The position numbers and the translations under genes were made by a program. A DNA stretch of 64,000 nucleotides. It comes from Hemileia vastatrix (Eukaryota; Basidiomycota; Pucciniomycetes; Pucciniales; Zaghouaniaceae). The notes under the pieces are model-generated. The model was not told the DNA's origin. It ran no database searches and saw only the letters and a program-made list of their open reading frames with translations. Of the stretch, positions 10,131-22,144 are shown one piece after another. Each line of letters starts with the position of its first letter. Position 1 is the stretch's first letter. The DNA lies in assembly GCA_030280995.1 (NCBI GenBank), contig JASXTE010000005.1, positions 27,368,501 through 27,432,500 of the forward strand, read 5' to 3'.

Positions 10131-11008
10131 TTGTTTTATTTTATTTTTATTTCATATTTTTTATTTTTATTTTTATTTTTATTTTTATTTTTATTTTTAT
10201 TTTTATTTTTATTTTTATTTTTATTTTTATTTTTATTTTTATTTTTATTTTTATTTTTATTTTTATTTTTATTTTTATTTTTATTTTTATTTTTATTTTT
10301 ATTTTTATTTTTATTTTTATTTTTATTTTTATTTTTATTTTTATTTTTATTTTTATTTTTATTTTTATTTTTATTTTTATTTTTATTTTTATTTTTATTT
10401 TTATTTTTATTTTTATTTTTATTTTTATTTTTATTTTTATTTTTATTTTTATTTTTATTTTTATTTTTATTTTTATTTTTATTTTTATTTTTATTTTTAT
10501 TTTTATTTTTATTTTTATTTTTATTTTTATTTTTATTTTTACTTTTACTTTTATTTTTAATTTTAATTTTAATTTTAGTTTTAATTTTAATTTGAATTTT
10601 AATTTTAATTTTAATTTGAATTTTAATTTTAATTTTAATTTTAATTTTAATTTTAATTTTAATTTTAATTTTAATTTTAATTTTAATTTTAATTTTAATT
10701 TTAATTTTAATTTTAATTTTAATTTTAATTTTAATTTTAATTTTAATTTTAATTTTAATTTTAATTTTAATTTTAATTTTAATTTTAATTTTAATTTTAA
10801 TTTTAATTTTAATTTTAATTTTAATTTTAATTTTAATTTTAATTTTAATTTTAATTTTGATTTTAATTTTAATTTTAATTTTAATTTTAATTTTAATTTT
10901 AATTTTAATTTTGATTTTAATGTTGATTTTAATTTTAATTTTTATTTTAATTTTATATTTATATTTATATTTATATTTATATTTATATTTATTTTTATTT
11001 TTTACTTC
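10131..11008. repeat. Hexanucleotide microsatellite: (TTTTTA)n, then (TTTTAA)n, then (TTTATA)n
   Basis: About 420 bp of near-pure TTTTTA (roughly 10150-10555) changes to TTTTAA (10556-10950) and ends in a short TTTATA run. A few interruptions occur near the transitions. The phase is kept, so two long frames (Leu-Phe and Asn-Phe repeats) appear; they are artefacts. It lies between aORF2 and the duplicated tail modules of B2. Confidence 0.95.
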
Positions 11009-11753
11009 TAAACTACTAATATACTAAAAAAAACTTGAAAAAAATTTAAAAAAAATTGCCCAACAAAATATGAGAGCAGAGAAATTAAAATGAAAAGAAT
11101 AATAATAATATGAAATAAATAAATATTACAAATGGTATCCCCCAGCCAATTGATGAGCTGATCCTCTGAAACCTTACCCACATCCTAGTGCACCTTGATG
11201 TGTATACATCTTTAAATATTTTAGATGATCTGAGATAAAAAAATTAGAAATTAAAGAAAAAAATAAAAAATTAACACAGAAAAAAAATGAAATAAATAAA
11301 TGAAAAAGAAATATGCATTGCCTGGCCAATTCATGAGCCTTTCCCCACCAATGCTTGCCCACATCCAGGTGACCCTGATGTGGTAACACCATAATTTTGT
11401 GATTTTTCTTTCTTTACATCCTAATAACCCCCATATAAAATTAAAAGAAAAAAAGAGAAAAAGGAAAATAATCTAAAACTTCTATCTAACACAACCATAA
11501 ACACAAATATCAGAAAAAGGAAAAGAAAAAGTCTGGCTCCATAGAAAGTCCAATCCAAAGAAATTATCACTGGGTGGGCTCCCTACAATAAGTAAAAATG
11601 ATGGGAGACAACCAGTGAGCCGCCACCAATCCAAAAGAAACAAAGAAGACAGTCCCAAGCCAGTTTAAAGTCATTTTGGACTAGAAACCTGAATAACAAA
11701 TACCAGAAGTAGGATTCAACTAGGACAAACAAAATACTTGAAACAGACACTAT
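11009..11753 (-). other. B2 tail: duplicated GATGTGGG module, no gene
   Basis: On the minus strand a block around GATGTGGGTAAG...GGATCAGCTCATC...GGCTGGGGGATA occurs near 11140-11205, and a diverged copy lies near 11320-11385. Element A has one copy near 34620-34680. A dyad motif copy lies near 11660. No coding potential is visible. Confidence 0.6.
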
Positions 11754-12063
11754 GGGTAACTGTTCTACAGAGCAGCCAGCTCATCAGTTACCCCCACACT
11801 TGCCAAAATAAAATCTAGAAGCCCCCCCTGGGTACCTTCTAACAAAAACACAAAATCCAACACAAAACAAAAAAAAAAACCAAAACCATTAAATGTGAAG
11901 AGTCCGGCACTTGAAGACCAAAGAATTTCCAGTTTAAAGTCATAGAGGACTAAAACCTGTGAAGAAAAAGCAATACTAGGGTTCAACCAAATTAAGAGAA
12001 GGGGTTGGAAAAAGACAATCTGGGGTAACTGTTGATAGAGCAGCCAGTTCATCAGTTACCCCC
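11754..12063 (-). other. Nested hairpin modules, B2 copies 2 and 3
   Basis: Hairpins at 11754-11793 and 12022-12063 have GGGTAACTG...CAGTTACCC arms. Each is preceded (minus strand) by GAAGGTACCCA and the TCTAGATTTT-type block seen also in element A. A dyad copy near 11930 lies between them. The two halves of this interval are a diverged tandem duplication of about 270 bp. Confidence 0.75.
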
Positions 12064-12199
12064 ACACTTTCCAAGAGCAAATCTAGAAGCCCCACCCATG
12101 GGTACCTTCTAATAAAAAGTTTCCAACAAAACAGATGCACAGCATCACCAAAAAAATCCAAAATTAAAGAATGGTCCATAGCTTATCCTCATTGCGGAG

Positions 12200-13320
12200 T
12201 CAATCTTCTTCACTTCTAGTACCTCTTGGGTAAAATCTCATCACCTGATCAGCAGCCACTCTCTTCTTTAAGACTGCACCATCTAACTCTTCCAAAACAT
12301 AAGAACCTCCAGACACCTGAGATCAGACTCTGTAAGGCCCATTCCATCTGTCAGAAAACATTTTTCCCCACTGATTCTACAAACTTCTATTATACACCAA
12401 AACCAAACAACCAGGTTTTAAGGGATTCCTGAGTCTATTATCCAACTTCTTGTCCCAGTATCTGACTGGTTTACTTCTTATCTTCATCATTATAGAGTAT
12501 TCCTTCTCTTGACATTCCTCTCTACATTCCATCTCTTGCATTCTGGCACAGAGCAAATCTTCTGATGAGCATAAATGATCCCAATCAATTCCAAGATAGG
12601 AGACGGCTTCCAAATCCACTGGTAGAACAGCTTTCTGACTAAACATTAATTCATAAGGAGAATAGCAAATTGTCCTCTTCACAGTGACCCTATCAGCAAA
12701 TAATACCAAGGGTAAATAATTCCTCCATTTTTCAGCACTATCTCCACACATCTTCACCAAAGCATTTTTAATAACTTGATGGCCTCTTTCAACCATGCCT
12801 TCAGCTTCAGGATAATAAATTTTAGACACCCTTAATTTAGAACCAATACTTGCAAGAGCCTCTTTAAATTCAGCTCAAAACTCTGGCCCACCATCAACAG
12901 TCACCAACTTCATCAACCCATATCTAAACATACATTCCTTCTTCAAATTTTCTGCCACATTCTTGGCAGTCAAAGTAACCAGAGGTGCTTCTTCCACTCA
13001 ACCAGAAAATGAATCCCTGGAAACAATTAAGTATTTATAACTGCCCTCTTTAATATGGACAGCATCCAAACTGACTATTCCAAACACAATTGATTGACCA
13101 GTAGCACAGCCAACCTCTTTAGGTTTCAAGTGACTTCTTCTTTGACATTCTTGACAAGATTGAACCCAACCCTGCACAGTCTAATTTTAACCAGGCAACC
13201 AAAATCTGTCTGCTATTCTTCTATAAGTCTCCCCAAAGCCTCTATGACCAATATATTCATAAAACGCCTTCAACACCAACTCTTGAAACTTCTTCTGAGT
13301 CACCACATCTTGAGGATTTG
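12200..13320 (-). pseudogene. B2 integrase (C-terminal two thirds of pol end)
   Basis: One reading frame with about four stop codons runs from the C-cluster junction to a TGA at 12200-12202. The zinc-binding HHCC region shows G-H-R-G-F and C-Q-E-C-Q-R-R. The catalytic triad is visible as S-L-D-A-V, T-V-D-G-G-P-E-F and E-G-M-V-E-R-G-H. The C-terminus has the G-G-S-Y-V-L-E-E-L-D-G block typical of this fungal Ty3 lineage. There is no chromodomain. B1 lacks this whole region. The frame was split when the C cluster inserted at 13320/24408. Confidence 0.85.
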
Positions 13321-14488
13321 TGTCAGCCTAGATATCCCTAGGACTGAGTATTTCTTATGCTTAAAATAAGATAACCTTAAGTAAATTAAGTTTATATCTT
13401 AAAAATAAGGTTAAAACAATAATATATATTATTATATTACATATATATATAATTATTATTCTATTATATAAATTATAGTAGCTTAAATAGCTTATCCCTA
13501 GCCTAAAAATACTTATTAAGGTGTTAATAGAGTCATAATATACTTATTTTAAGTGATATGAAGTAATTATTGACATACATAAGCTTATATGTATACATAA
13601 ATCCCATATTCAGTGAAATATGCAGTATATTATGTATATTTATGTATATTTAGGTATATAAGTGGGTTTTAGCCACTTACTAGCCTAAAACCTTTGTTTT
13701 TCTGCTTATTTTAGGTCATATGGACAAAATCAGTGGACTCACAACGCCTACAGAAGCATAGACATCTATATCAGGTGCATACACTCAGTTTGGACAACTT
13801 AATTTACTTCCTTGGATGGTTATTCACAGTTTTATGGGTTGGAAGGACATTTCTGGGTTAATGTGGATGCTTGGGGATGTTATTGGGGGCTTGGACATTA
13901 TATTTGTTTCCTTTATATGCTTTGGGTTTCATTAAATCTCTTTTTGATTGTTTATTTTACCTGTTTCTTTATGGTATCAGCTTTTATCTGGATTTTCTAT
14001 TTGTGGTATAGATCTGTGTTATCACTAATTGTGATGGAGGGTCCTTACTGGAGTTCTGGGTGTTGAATCTGCTTAAATTGGACGCCATGGGGAGGTGATG
14101 GGCCCTCACAGTGCTGTAATTGCCGGGGATAGCAGTGACATCATCTGGATTGAAGGTCTGTGCACTCCAGTGGATTTGGGTTTAAGTAAGGAGGGATTTT
14201 GACGGTTATTTATCATCATTCAATTACTACAATTCAAAAAAATACTACAATACAATTATTAGCACTCAGAAATATATTATAAAGCCATTATAAAGTGATA
14301 TTATCTTTATATAAGCTATAACTATATTTTATTCATCTATTTTCCACCACTAGCACGCATTTAAATCCAAGTATTGTGAGATTTATTTGAGTATAACTAT
14401 TTTATTAGTCTTCCCCTGAGGTTTAATCACTAAATCATTTATTAATAAGTAGTAGGACCATAAATAGACACTATTATATCATACTTAT
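13321..14488 (+). mobile_element. C LTR 1 (lacks its last 20 bases)
   Basis: Starts TGTCAGCCTAGATATCCC and stops at ATCATACTTAT, where the second LTR begins directly. Complete C LTRs are 1177 bp and end ACTAGAATATACTGACA. An 84-codon hydrophobic frame inside is shifted in LTR 2, so it is not treated as a gene. Confidence 0.85.
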
Positions 14489-15665
14489 TGTCAGCCTAAA
14501 TATCCTTAGGACTGAGTATTTCTTATGCTTAAAATAAGATAACCTTAAGTAAATTAAGTTTATATCTTAAAAATAAGGTTAAAACAATAATATATATTAT
14601 TATATTATATATATATATAATTATTATTCTATTATATAGCTTATAGTAGTTTAAATAGCTTATCCATGGCCTAATAATACTTATTAAGGTGTTAATGGAG
14701 TCATAATATACTTATCTTAAGTGATATGAAGTAATTATTGACATACATAAGCTTATATGTATACATAAATCCCATATTCAGTGAAATATGCAGTATATTA
14801 TGTATATTTAGGTATATAAGTGGGTTTTAGCCCCTTAATAGCCTATAACCTTTGTTTTTCTGCTTATTTTAGGTCATATGGATGAAATCAGTGGACTCAC
14901 AACACCTACAGAAGCATAGACACCTATATCAGGTGCATACACCCAGTTTGGACAACTTAATTTACTTCCTTGGATGGTTATTCACGTATTTATGGGTAGG
15001 AAGGACATTTCTGGGTTAATGTGGATGCTTGGGGATGTTATTGGGGGCTTGGACATTATATTTGCTTCCTTTATATGCTTTTGGTTTCATTAAATCTCTT
15101 TTTGATTATTTATTTTACCTGTTTCTTTATGGTATCCGCTTTTATCTGGATTTTCTATTTGTGGTATAGATCTGTGGTATCATTAATAGTGATGGAGGGT
15201 CCTTACTGGAGGTCTGGGTGTTGAATCTGCTTGAAGTGGACGCCATGGGGAGGTGATGGGAACTCAAAGTGCTGTAATTGCCGGGGATAGCAGTGACATC
15301 ATCTGGATTGAAGGTCTGTGCACTCCAGTGGATTTGGGTATAAGTAAGGAGGGATTTTGACGGTTATTTATCATCATTCAATTACTAAAACTCCAAAAAA
15401 CACTACTATACAATTATTAACATTTAGAAATATATTTTAAAGCCATTATAAATTGATATTATCTTTATATAAGCTATAACTATATTTTATACATCTATTT
15501 TCCACCACTAGCACACATTTAAATCCAAGTATTGTGAGTTTTATTTGAGTATAACTATTTTATTAGTCTTCCCCTGAGGTTTAATCACTAAATCATTTAT
15601 CAATAAGTAGTAGGACCATAAATACACACTATTATATCATACTTATATACTAGAATATACTGACA
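14489..15665 (+). mobile_element. C LTR 2 (complete, 1177 bp)
   Basis: Begins TGTCAGCC and ends ATACTGACA with short terminal inverted repeats. The following ATTGGGGGTCTTTCC would be the priming region; I cannot assign a tRNA to it. The leader to the first gag ATG (15666-16175) has no gene. Confidence 0.85.
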
Positions 15666-16175
15666 ATTGGGGGTCTTTCCTTATATTTTACTTATTATTT
15701 AGTATAAGCCTTAGGACGTGATTTTTACCTTAGTACAGCTCAAAATAACCAAATATTTGGGTCTGCTGCATATTAGTGGGTCATCATAACTCATTGATTG
15801 CGGAAAAGAACCCTTAAAATAATTTTACTAATTTTTTATCATATAAATTAGATATTTACAGTAGTAACTGTATCAAATATAAACCCAGTTTCACTTGGTA
15901 TTTGGACACCAATATAACACCCAATTAACTTGGTATTTGGTTAAAGCTTGGTAAGCTACTTATTCACCCTTATAGAGGTCTAGTTAAACTTATTATTATA
16001 TATTTAAAAGATATTTTTGAATTTTTCTTATAATTTATTTAAATAAATAAAGATATAAATTCAAGGTAAGCTCCATTGCTTTTTTATTAGTAATAACATT
16101 GCTAATATCTTTTGTCTACTACTTTCATAGAGTTTTTTCCTTTTGTAGACGTAAAATATTGTCATTTTTAACAAT

Positions 16176-18125
16176 ATGAGTGCTCCCCAGGACAGTGTAA
16201 GTGAAAAGCCTGCTTATAACACCAGGTCTATAGCTAACAAAAACTTTCCAGGACATCACCATGGAGGGTCAACAATACCCTCAGGCAGAAAGCATGAGTA
16301 TAGAGGAAAGGGACGCCCTCTTAAAAAAGATAACTATAAAAAAGACATCTCCTCCTCTTCAGAATCAACTGTCCCACCTGGCCAAACAGGTTCTGAAGTT
16401 GGAAGAATCAAAATCACTCATGTTCAAAGAGGTAGAGCAATTTCAAAACAATTGCAAGGTAGGGTTTCAGCAGATGAATCAGGAATTGGCAGAGTTAAAG
16501 GGAGGACAGCCCAGTCAGTCAAATCAGCAACCCCCTATCCAAGGCAGGTCAACTCACTCCCAGGAGAAAATCCTGGTAGACAAATAGAAATGGGACTGGT
16601 TTCATCAACAGTGGACAAGCCACAGTTGCAACAGGGATCCACCACCTCATCTGACTTCCTCAGCTCACCCTTACAAAGGAAAAAAGCGCCAAAAATCAGG
16701 ACTGGAAACCATCCCATGGTAAGTAGATTACCCTCTCAGATTGAACATAATACTGATAATTACAATATAGGTAATTCTATTGATGTTAAATCTGTGCAAA
16801 AAATAGAGGAGGATTTAAGAAATTTAGGTTTTAGAGTAGATACACCTGACTTGTCTTTTGTCCACAATAACAGTACTATTTATAATGATAATACAGTTAA
16901 CCCTTAGTTGTAACCACCTACTAGTGAGATGAGAAGTTCACAGGAGAGTGAGAGAATTGAAAAGGAAGACATGGAATATTTTAACCATAATCCAACTGTC
17001 CATAGAATTGTTTCAGCATTGTGGAATAGAATGACTGATTGTGAGGAACAGACGGTTAAGCTCACTAGTGATACAATTTCATCCTTGACATTAAACATTT
17101 CTCAATTAGCAACACGTAACAAAGAATTAGAGAAAGAACATTTGTCTCTAACTCTTAAATATGATTCATTAAGTAATAAATATAATGACCTTTCAAACAA
17201 ATTCTGTGAGTTAGAAAAATCATATGAAACACATTTATTAAAAACTGAATCAAGAACAAAGTTATCTTTTGCCCATACAAATCAAAGTGTCTCTGAGTTA
17301 CTACAAAGATTAACTAAAGTAGAAATTGAAACTTCCAATCTACTAATGAACCAGGATAATCATAAGTATAATCAATATAATAATAATCCTTTCATTGGCA
17401 AAAGTGAATCTCATTCCTTCCCTATACCACCACAATTAAAATTATCTGGTGGTAGTGTCAAATCTGAAAATGTAAGTCACAAATACATGCAGGAGGAAAT
17501 ACAAGACCATTTATCAAAAGTGAATGAGTTGTTGAATTTACCTAAGATTAGTGAGATAAAATCCAATCAGAAAAACTGGCCTAAGATAGATCAGTACCCA
17601 ACCTATGATGGGGAAGCCAGCTCTCATTGGCAACATTTTATTCAAAGAATTGACAACTTGAAATTCTCATATAAGTTACCAGATGATGAAATAACATCAA
17701 AATTAACTTCTTTATTTAAGGATGTTGCTTTATTATGGTTTGAAGCTGTCTTGAGTGAGGGTAAAGATTACTCTTGGGCTGAATGGAAACAACTTATTGA
17801 AAAACAATTTGGAGGTTCTAAATTCAGGCTTACTCAGCAGAGACTTTATGAGAAGACTAGGTTTAATCCGTTGAATGGTGAAAAACCTATGGTATTTTTA
17901 ATGAATTCAAATAAAATATTGAAAGCCATTGAGCCTCATATGGATTTTAACTTATGGAAAGATAAGATAATATATAAATTACCTATATCTGTCAGAGACA
18001 TTGTTGTAGCTAGAACATTAAATGTTACTGAATATTCTGATTATATTAATATTTGCAATGAAATATTATTAAACCATAAGTATGAATCAAGGTATTCTAC
18101 TTATAAAAAAATGTTGAACTTGTAA
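16176..18125 (+). pseudogene. C gag (long frame)
   Basis: The frame starts at an ATG at 16176. An N-terminal N-T-R-S-type stretch and a Ser/Lys-rich disordered part are followed by TAG-TTG-TAA at 16905. It reopens in the same frame with an ATG at 16929. The second block has a coiled-coil N-half (about residues 40-140) and a retrotransposon Gag domain (W-Q-H-F-I near 17630, then R-I-D-N-L-K to I-C-N-E-I). The related element E has sense codons at the double stop. The frame ends at 18125. A lost A in the A-run near 18105 would explain why the knuckle follows in another frame. The 16929 block could equally be the true gag start. Confidence 0.75.
16261..16587 (+). CDS. Overlapping coiled-coil ORF inside C gag, +1 frame
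   Basis: 108 codons start at an ATG in a strong context (CACCATGG), 85 nt after the outer ATG and in the +1 frame. The product starts M-E-G-Q, has S-I-E-E and K-I-T-I-K-K, then a heptad-like Leu/Glu region. Element E has a matching ORF at 62799-63080 in the same relative frame, starting M-D-Q-K, with S-E-E-L, K-I-K-K and a similar heptad region. After the stop (TAG here, TGA in E) both frames continue with W-rich and P-Y-K/Q-G text to a common P-W-stop. It may be a real gag-side product; function unknown. Confidence 0.5.
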   Translation: MEGQQYPQAESMSIEERDALLKKITIKKTSPPLQNQLSHLAKQVLKLEESKSLMFKEVEQFQNNCKVGFQQMNQELAELKGGQPSQSNQQPPIQGRSTHSQEKILVDK

Positions 18126-19654
18126 AAATTCAGAATTCAAAAACACTTCAGGAGAAGCAGAAAAAACCTACTGCACCTGTAGTACCTAAAAAGTATGAAA
18201 CAAATACTTGTTATAAGTGTAACAAACCTTGGGTCAAAGGTCACAAATGTGAGAATAACATAAATATTATTGAAAATCAATGTGAATCTGAAACTGAAAC
18301 TGAAAAAAGTAAAGAATCAAGTGATTATGACAGCAATATCTCATATAGTGATGAAAATGAAGTCTGTATGTTGGATGATGATTTGTCCATCTTTGAAAAT
18401 CCAATATTAAATATGGACTCAAATGAATCTTTAATGAATTTTGAGGATGCTGAAATCATTAAGGATATACAAGCTAATAACTTTAGAATGACACCTATCA
18501 CGGTTCCAGCTATCATTTCTAGTGAAAATGTTAATATAGTATTGGACACAGGAGCTGCTGGTTCAGTTGTTTCCACTAATACATTACAGAAAATTGATAG
18601 TGAATATAAGTTTAAGCTTGAACCACTTCAGAATAAAAATTGGAGAGGTTTTGGATCAGTACTACACCCCATTGGTAAATACAAAGCTGCTGTTTTCTTT
18701 AAACACCAACATGGTTATGTAAGGGTAACTTGTGACTTTGTAGTAATGGATAATACAAATTGTAGTAACTGTTTTATCATTGGAAATGATATTCTGACTA
18801 AATTTGGTGTAAAATTAGACCCTGCTAATAACAATTTTACAATTGGCATGAATGGTAAAAGGAAATTTAAAATAAATTCTTTTAACACAGTCTTACACAT
18901 TGAGTCAGTAACAAATTCCCTGTCTAAAGGAAGAGAATCCAATGAGTTGGAACTTCTGGAAACAGAAATTTCAAAAGCATCATTTGGCACTCAGATAAGT
19001 GAAACTGAGAAAGATAATATTTTGGAATTAATTAAAGCTTTTCCAATGGCTTTTGCAAATGGTACAAATGAACTTGGCCTTGTAAAAGATCATGAAATGA
19101 AAATTAGTTTAACCTGTGATATGGATAATATTCCTGCTAGTCTTAAAAAGAAACCATACCCTGCTTCACCAATGAAGAGGAAAGACATAGAGGATAATAT
19201 TAAGATGTTATTGAATATGAACATTCTTGAGAAGGTTGAAACTACACCAAAATATTGTGTAATATCACCAGTGCTGATTTCTTATGAACAAGATAAAGCA
19301 AGACTGTGCGGTGATTATAGAGCATTAAATACATTTACAGTAGATGATATTTATCCCTTTCCAAGGATTGCCTCTATACATGCTACCCTTAAAGGTGCTA
19401 AATATATAAGTTGCCTAGATGGAAATAAAGGGTACCATCAAATTCCTGTTGAAAAGAATTCACAGAACTTTTTGTTGATAACAACACACATGGGAATTTA
19501 TAAGTATGTCAGAATGCCATTTGGACCAAAAAATGCTCCATCAGTATTTCAGAAGTTAATGGATATAAAATTCCATAATGAAATGATTGAGGGATGGTTA
19601 ATGGTATACATTGATGAAATCATAGTGTTCTCAAAAACTTATGATGAACACTAA
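18126..19654 (+). pseudogene. C pol: knuckle, protease and reverse transcriptase
   Basis: The frame opens before the first Met. It has a C-x2-C-x8-H-x-C knuckle (C-Y-K-C-N-K-P-W ... G-H-K-C, near 18210-18250) and an acidic linker. The protease motif V-L-D-T-G-A-A-G-S lies near 18540. RT blocks are L-C-G-D-Y-R-A-L-N near 19305, M-P-F-G-P-K-N-A-P near 19515, and the catalytic box. The box reads Y-I-D-E at 19607-19618, where element E has Y-I-D-D, so the second catalytic Asp is Glu. A stop at 19652 splits RT from the thumb/RNase H frame. Confidence 0.9.
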
Positions 19655-20629
19655 ATCCATTTAAGGAAAGTATTTCAAAAAATGGATGAAATAAAAATGA
19701 CCCTTGCATTGAAAAAATGTAAATTTGGGTTTGAATCTTTAAAAGTGCTTGGTCATATTGTATCTGGCTTACAAATATGTGTAGACCAAAATAAGGTGGC
19801 TGCAATAAAGAATATTGGCATTCCTCAAAATGTAAAGGATGTACAATCTTTTCTTGGAATGTGTGGTTATTATAGACAATATATAAAAAACTACCAATCA
19901 ATTGCTGCACCACTGACCACACTGATAAAGAAATCAGAAGATTTCATTTGGAATAATGAAAGACAACAAGATTTTGATAAGTTGAAAGAATGTTTAATGA
20001 CAGCTCCTATCTTGGGATTACCAGATTTACAATTACCTTTTGTATTATATAAAGATGCAAGTTTTATTGGACTGGGTGCTGCTTTGCATCAAAAACAACT
20101 TATTGAAGGTGAAATGTCAGAAGTAGTAATCTGCTATATTTCACGTACTCTGAGAAGTAGTGAATTGAAATATGGTGCTACTCAAATTGAATGTTTGGAA
20201 GTAGTATGGGCTCTTGAGAAGCTACATTATTACCTTGAAGACCAAAAATTTGAGTTAATAACTGACTGTAATGCAGTTAAGTCACGCTTAAACATGAAAA
20301 CTCTTAATAAACACATGTTTAGATGGCAATTAGCTGTACAAGAATACAGAGGCCGGATGACTATTACACATAGAGCAGAAACCTTGCACTCTAATGTAGA
20401 TCTGTTATCTAAAGTACCTCTGCCTAATAATAATGATAATCCTGCTTATGTTCCTGAGTCAGAGATTATTAACATTTATGGCATTTATATTGTAGATCTT
20501 GAGGATGATTTTATGCAATCAATTCTTGATAATTTTAATTCAGATCCTGACTTGAGTAAACTCACTACAATATTAAATGATCCATCTAATGATTCAATGA
20601 ATTTTTATAATAAAAACATTACCAATTAA
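19655..20629 (+). pseudogene. C pol: RT connection and RNase H
   Basis: Continues RT with F-L-G-M-C-G-Y-Y-R-Q-Y-I, then RNase H beginning F-V-L-Y-K-D-A-S-F-I-G-L-G (E has Y-T-D-S-S). E-C-L-E-V-V-W-A and the T-D-C-N-A-V block follow. The tail R-A-E-T-L-H-S-N-V-D-L-L-S is where other elements have H-x-A-G...D-x-L-S. Ends at a stop at 20629 before the HHCC part of integrase. Confidence 0.85.
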
Positions 20630-22028
20630 GTATAAAGAGGCATTAGAAAAAGAAAAATTTTCCATTGAGGATGGTTTTATATATTACAGGAAAAAATTAA
20701 GTAATGTAATTGTAATTCCCCCTTCAATGAAGGAGTTAATGTTATTATATGTCATGATGATATATTAGCAGGTCATTTTGACTACCATAAAACATTAATT
20801 AGAGTAAAAAAACACAGCTTGGTGGATTAACATGTCTGAGGATGTTCAGAAATATGTTGAAACATGTGATTCTTGTCAAAAATCTAAAAGATTAACAGGA
20901 AAAAGAGCTGGCTTATTACAACAAATTTAGCAACCAAAAGCTCCATGGGAAATCATTAACATGGACTTTGTAACAGGTTTGCCAATAGCAGGGCATAAGA
21001 GTTATAACTCCTGCTGGGTAATTGTAGATAGATTTACAAAGATGTGTAAATTTATTCCTACCCACAAAGAGGTTTCTGCAAAGGACTTAGCTTTTTTATG
21101 GTGGACGCAAATTTTAAATACAGCAGGTTTCCCCAAAGCAATAGTTTCTGACAGAGATCCTTAATTTACTTCTGAGTTCTGGACGTCACGTATGGATGTT
21201 TCAGGGTGTCAATTAAAACTTTCTACAGCACACCATCCACAAACTTATGGGCTAGCAGAAAGAATGATACAAACCTTAGAAGATATGATAAGAAGATACT
21301 GTGCTTTTGGTCTTAATTTTAAAGGCAATGACATATTCACGCATGATTGGGTAACCCTTATCCCAGGTTTAGAATTTGCATACAATAGTACAGTACATTG
21401 TGTCACTGGCAAAAAGCCATTTGAGTTATGGTTGGGTTATGTACCTAATACCCCTGCTAAAACTCTTAATAAGTTACCTAGATTGGATATCCATCCAGGT
21501 ACTAAATCTTTTCTTCAGATGCAAGAATTATGCAGAAAACATGCTCAAGAATGTATAAATAAGGCATTTGAGTATGAAAAGAAAAGATGGGATAAAGCCC
21601 ATAAAGAACAAATGTTCAAAGAGGGTGATGAAGTCCTTATTTCAACACTACATTTCAATTTAAATGGTAATGTTAAATTGAAGGATCCATTCATTGGACC
21701 ATTTGTAGTTAAAAAGATGGTTGGTAATAATGCTGTTGAGGTTATTCTATATGCACCATATGATAGAAAACATCCAGTATTTCCTATTTCTCTTATAAAA
21801 CCATACCATTCTAATGATACTGCTCTATTTCCAAGAAGATCAGGAAGGCATAAACAGCAACCTGAAGAAATAGTTGAAAAGATACTTAAAAAGAGACACC
21901 TTACTAAAGAAAAGGGAGTTGAGTATCTATTAAGATTTACAAATAAATCAAGTGAATATGACCAGTGGATTCCAGAAAGTGAAATATCTGATCTTAAAAA
22001 TCTCTTGAAAAAATTTAAATCTAAATAA
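20630..22028 (+). pseudogene. C pol: integrase and C-terminal chromodomain
   Basis: 20630-20960 is frameshifted HHCC text (H-D-D-I-L-A-G-H; C-D-S-C-Q-K-S-K). The core follows with M-D-F-V-T-G-L-P and S-D-R-D-P at 21145-21163. A TAA replaces the Lys after S-D-R-D-P. The core resumes through A-H-H-P-Q-T-Y-G-L-A-E-R with the catalytic Glu. The last 60 residues form a chromodomain (E-E-I-V-E-K-I-L ... Y-L-L-R-F ... W-I-P-E-S-E-I), which in this family targets integration to modified histones. The PPT GGGGTGAGGGAG precedes the next LTR at 22145. Confidence 0.9.
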
Positions 22029-22144
22029 TACTGTTTATTCAGTATATGTATTATAAAAATTATTTTTTATTTTTATATTTCACTCCTTAGTTTTAATTAA
22101 AATGTCTTAACATTTTTTTTATTGTTTTTTTTGGGGTGAGGGAG

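Noticed and set aside
10131..11008. Telomere-like repeat
   Set aside because: TTTTTA and TTTTAA are not the fungal TTAGGG type, and the tract lies inside a retrotransposon.
10131..11011. Two long ORFs of Leu-Phe and Asn-Phe repeats
   Set aside because: Both are translations of a pure hexanucleotide microsatellite.
13812..14066. Hydrophobic 84-codon ORF repeated in the C LTRs
   Set aside because: The start is frameshifted in LTR 2 and the copies differ as non-coding LTR sequence would.
18100..18130. Programmed -1 frameshift between C gag and pol
   Set aside because: An A-run is present, but in E gag and pol share one frame, so a lost A in C is the simpler reading.
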